From: Chloroflexota bacterium
Lineage (GTDB): Bacteria > Chloroflexota > Dehalococcoidia > Bin125
NCBI GenBank assembly: GCA_026707335.1
Contig: JAPOXB010000103.1
Span: 1 to 24,678 of the forward strand
Direction: 5' to 3'
Length of the DNA: 24,678 nucleotides
This document shows, one piece after another, positions 23,411-24,678 of the stretch. The translations under genes and the position numbers were made by a program. The notes under the pieces were generated by a model. It was not told where the DNA came from and made no database searches. It saw nothing but the letters and a program-made list of their open reading frames with translations. Every line of letters starts with the position of its first letter. Position 1 is the first letter of the stretch.

Positions 23411-23573
23411 GGTCGCAGGAGACAGTGTGGGGAGCCCCATCACCCGTGCTGGATCGCGCGCAGCGTTTCGGCGGCACGATCGGTCAGATGCGGGAGATCT
23501 GGCAGGGGCTGGTGGGTAAGAGGCCAGGGGTGCAGGGAACCGATCGCCACCCACGCCTCGTTGTCTCCGAGTC

Positions 23574-23648
23574 TGGAGCGGGGGACCGGAATCGAACCGG
23601 CGTCTTCGAGGTGGGTAACCCGATGTGAAGCCATTTCACTACCCCCGC
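23574..23648 (-). tRNA. tRNA-Gly (CCC), with an extra base in the anticodon loop
   Basis: 75 nt including an encoded CCA. Acceptor GCGGGGG pairs with CCCCCGC; the discriminator is T. The D stem is GTGA/TCAC; the T arm is GCCGG, TTCGATT, CCGGT. The anticodon stem pairs best as TCGGG with CCTCGA-side bases 5-for-5 (one G-T), leaving an 8-nt loop TTACCCAC and a 4-nt variable loop. Removing the A after TT gives a normal 7-nt loop with anticodon CCC. A forced 7-nt loop would give ACC but breaks the stem (C-C) and leaves C at position 37. The Gly identity fits the acceptor and discriminator. It may be a frameshift-suppressor-like tRNA, a decaying gene, or a one-base sequence error. Confidence 0.8.
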
Positions 23649-23700
23649 ACCAGAACACACAACCTAGCGAATGTCCCCGGTCTGTGATAGCGTGCGGATG

Positions 23701-23731
23701 GGTGGGTAACCCGTGTGAGTAGCCACTTCGC
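23701..23731 (-). repeat. Partial copy of the tRNA D arm to anticodon arm
   Basis: GGTGGGTAACCCG is identical at 23610-23622 (inside the tRNA) and 23701-23713. Similarity extends to about 31 nt on the minus strand, with the D-arm TGGCT and TCACA kept and one or two small gaps. The copy shares the extra A. The rest of the tRNA is absent. It is a direct repeat 91 bp away, upstream of the tRNA 5' end. Confidence 0.55.
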
Positions 23732-23790
23732 GTGCGGAGTCTGCTGGCACTGAGGCGGACCCGTAGCATCGCAGCGTGGGAACGCCTCTC

Positions 23791-23823
23791 GACCCCCCGG
23801 CTCGCGCCGGGGGGTCGCTTTTT
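23791..23823 (+). terminator. Strong rho-independent terminator, plus-strand orientation
   Basis: An 11-bp stem GACCCCCCGGC/GCCGGGGGGTC with loop TCGC (23802-23805) is followed by GC then TTTTT (23819-23823). The T-run is on the plus strand only. No plus-strand gene precedes it for over 8 kb, and all genes nearby are on the minus strand. In the minus direction it could still slow transcription from the Panacea gene. Confidence 0.75.
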
Positions 23824-23910
23824 CGTGCAGCGATTGCGCTGCCGGGAGCCAGCCGCCTGGCACGTCCTCGGGGATCGGGTCACGCGGAGGCAAGCGCTAG
23901 TAGCCGGGCG

Positions 23911-24501
23911 TCACTTGCCCATCGCGGCGTGGAAGGCGTACACGGCCTCCGCATCCTCGATGGCGATGGCGACTTCCTCCTCCGAGTAGCCCGCGAAGCG
24001 CAGGATCTGAGCGGGGTCAATCGGACGTGAACTCCGCCCCGGATCCTCCCACTCCGGCAGTGTGTGCGTGTGATCGACGACCTCCCAGTCGGCCTCTTCC
24101 CGGTGGCGCTCGGCGATTCGTTCGAGAACGGTCGTGTCGTACTCGGACAGCGAGCCCAGGCCCGGATCACCGAGGAGAGCGACCGTGTGCTTCCCGTCGC
24201 GCCCGACGTGCTGCGTCCAGAAGGTCGCCTTGTCGAGGGGAGCGTTCTTGACCAGACCGAGGCAATGACTGAGCACCGGCCCGTACTTCATCGACACGAA
24301 GCGATCGCCCGTGATCGGGTATCCCGTCTCGATCAGCGATTGGCGATCCGCGAGGTAGAGCAGCTTGATCAGCCGCAGGTAGGACATCCGCCCGTCGTGG
24401 CGGGAGAGCACGACCCCGGCGGCTTGCGTCGCCTTGCGTTCATCGAAGACGAATCGCATCCGTGTGGTCTGACGGCGCCGCAGTCTCGTGAGGACGGGCA
24501 T
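23911..24501 (-). CDS. Panacea-domain (DUF4065, SocA-like) protein
   Basis: 196 residues from ATG 24501, which has GGAGAGG about 9 nt upstream. The core matches the Panacea/SocA domain: MSYLRLIKLLYLADRQSL, TGDRFVSMKYGPVLS and LSEYDTTVLERIAERH. Panacea proteins often serve as antitoxins or toxin-neutralising adaptors, and SocA delivers its toxin to ClpXP. The C-terminal ~60 residues are an added helical segment with DPAQILRFAGYSEEE. No toxin is visible downstream; the upstream side is lost at the sequence end. ATG 24459, 14 codons later, is possible but lacks a binding site. Antitoxin function is family knowledge, not shown here. Confidence 0.8.
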   Translation of the reverse strand: MPVLTRLRRRQTTRMRFVFDERKATQAAGVVLSRHDGRMSYLRLIKLLYLADRQSLIETGYPITGDRFVSMKYGPVLSHCLGLVKNAPLDKATFWTQHVGRDGKHTVALLGDPGLGSLSEYDTTVLERIAERHREEADWEVVDHTHTLPEWEDPGRSSRPIDPAQILRFAGYSEEEVAIAIEDAEAVYAFHAAMGK

Positions 24502-24523
24502 GGGGGTCGGCCTCTCCTCATCC

Positions 24524-24529
24524 ACTATA
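24524..24529 (-). promoter_or_regulatory. Candidate -10 box of the Panacea gene
   Basis: TATAGT on the minus strand, 23 bp before ATG 24501, with the ribosome binding site between them. Expected start near 24517. No clear -35. Confidence 0.4.
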
Positions 24530-24595
24530 CGCCAGCGGCGCACGGCGACGATCGTTGCGAGTGCGGCCGGACGGCCCCGCGGGGAACCGTCCGCC

Positions 24596-24678
<83 letters not shown>

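Noticed and set aside
23574..23731. tRNA as the attachment site of the left-hand conjugative element
   Set aside because: That element ends at dnaN about 10 kb away and uses a serine recombinase; the repeat covers the D and anticodon arms, not the tRNA 3' end.

Overview
The window is very GC-rich (about 70% by eye), with codon third positions almost all G or C and frequent GTG starts. A C5-type haem operon, a DnaN ending in an IMPM motif, and a cargo of Replic_Relax, ImmA and large serine recombinase genes fit a Chloroflexota (Thermomicrobia-like) bacterium best. A GC-rich actinobacterial relative cannot be excluded from sequence alone. The far right end is a poly-G run typical of a contig end built from two-colour short reads.

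Left part (1 to about 13,770) looks like the right end of an integrative and conjugative element (ICE). It has a type IV secretion block read rightwards: an exported beta-rich protein, a VirB2-like small membrane protein, a VirB4 ATPase, a VirD4-like coupling ATPase and a Replic_Relax protein. A HigB/HigA-type toxin-antitoxin pair follows. Next is a dense control module. A leftward operon encodes an XRE repressor, an ImmA-like protein and a LexA-like winged helix. It lies back to back with a rightward operon of three small XRE proteins, across overlapping divergent promoters and a candidate operator. A small unknown ORF and a large serine recombinase end the element.

The recombinase points outward and has no stop of its own. 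Its frame runs past the apparent element end into the antisense of dnaN, whose last codons meet the element about 50-70 bp beyond the last recombinase-like residues. The simplest reading is that the element integrated into the 3' end of dnaN and the recombinase overlaps the attachment site.

Right part (13,772 to about 23,400) is chromosomal and reads leftwards. dnaN stands alone behind a short spacer with a consensus DnaA box. To its right is a tightly overlapping tetrapyrrole operon in transcription order: MerR-type regulator, siroheme dehydrogenase, hemA, hemC, cobA-hemD fusion, hemB, HAD hydrolase, hemL. It takes glutamyl-tRNA to uroporphyrinogen III and, through CobA and the dehydrogenase, towards sirohydrochlorin. 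A good sigma-70-type promoter precedes the regulator.

Far right: a tRNA-Gly gene with an apparent extra base in its anticodon loop, a partial copy of its D-to-anticodon region 91 bp away, a strong plus-strand terminator with no visible gene in front of it, a Panacea-domain (SocA-like) gene, and the poly-G end.
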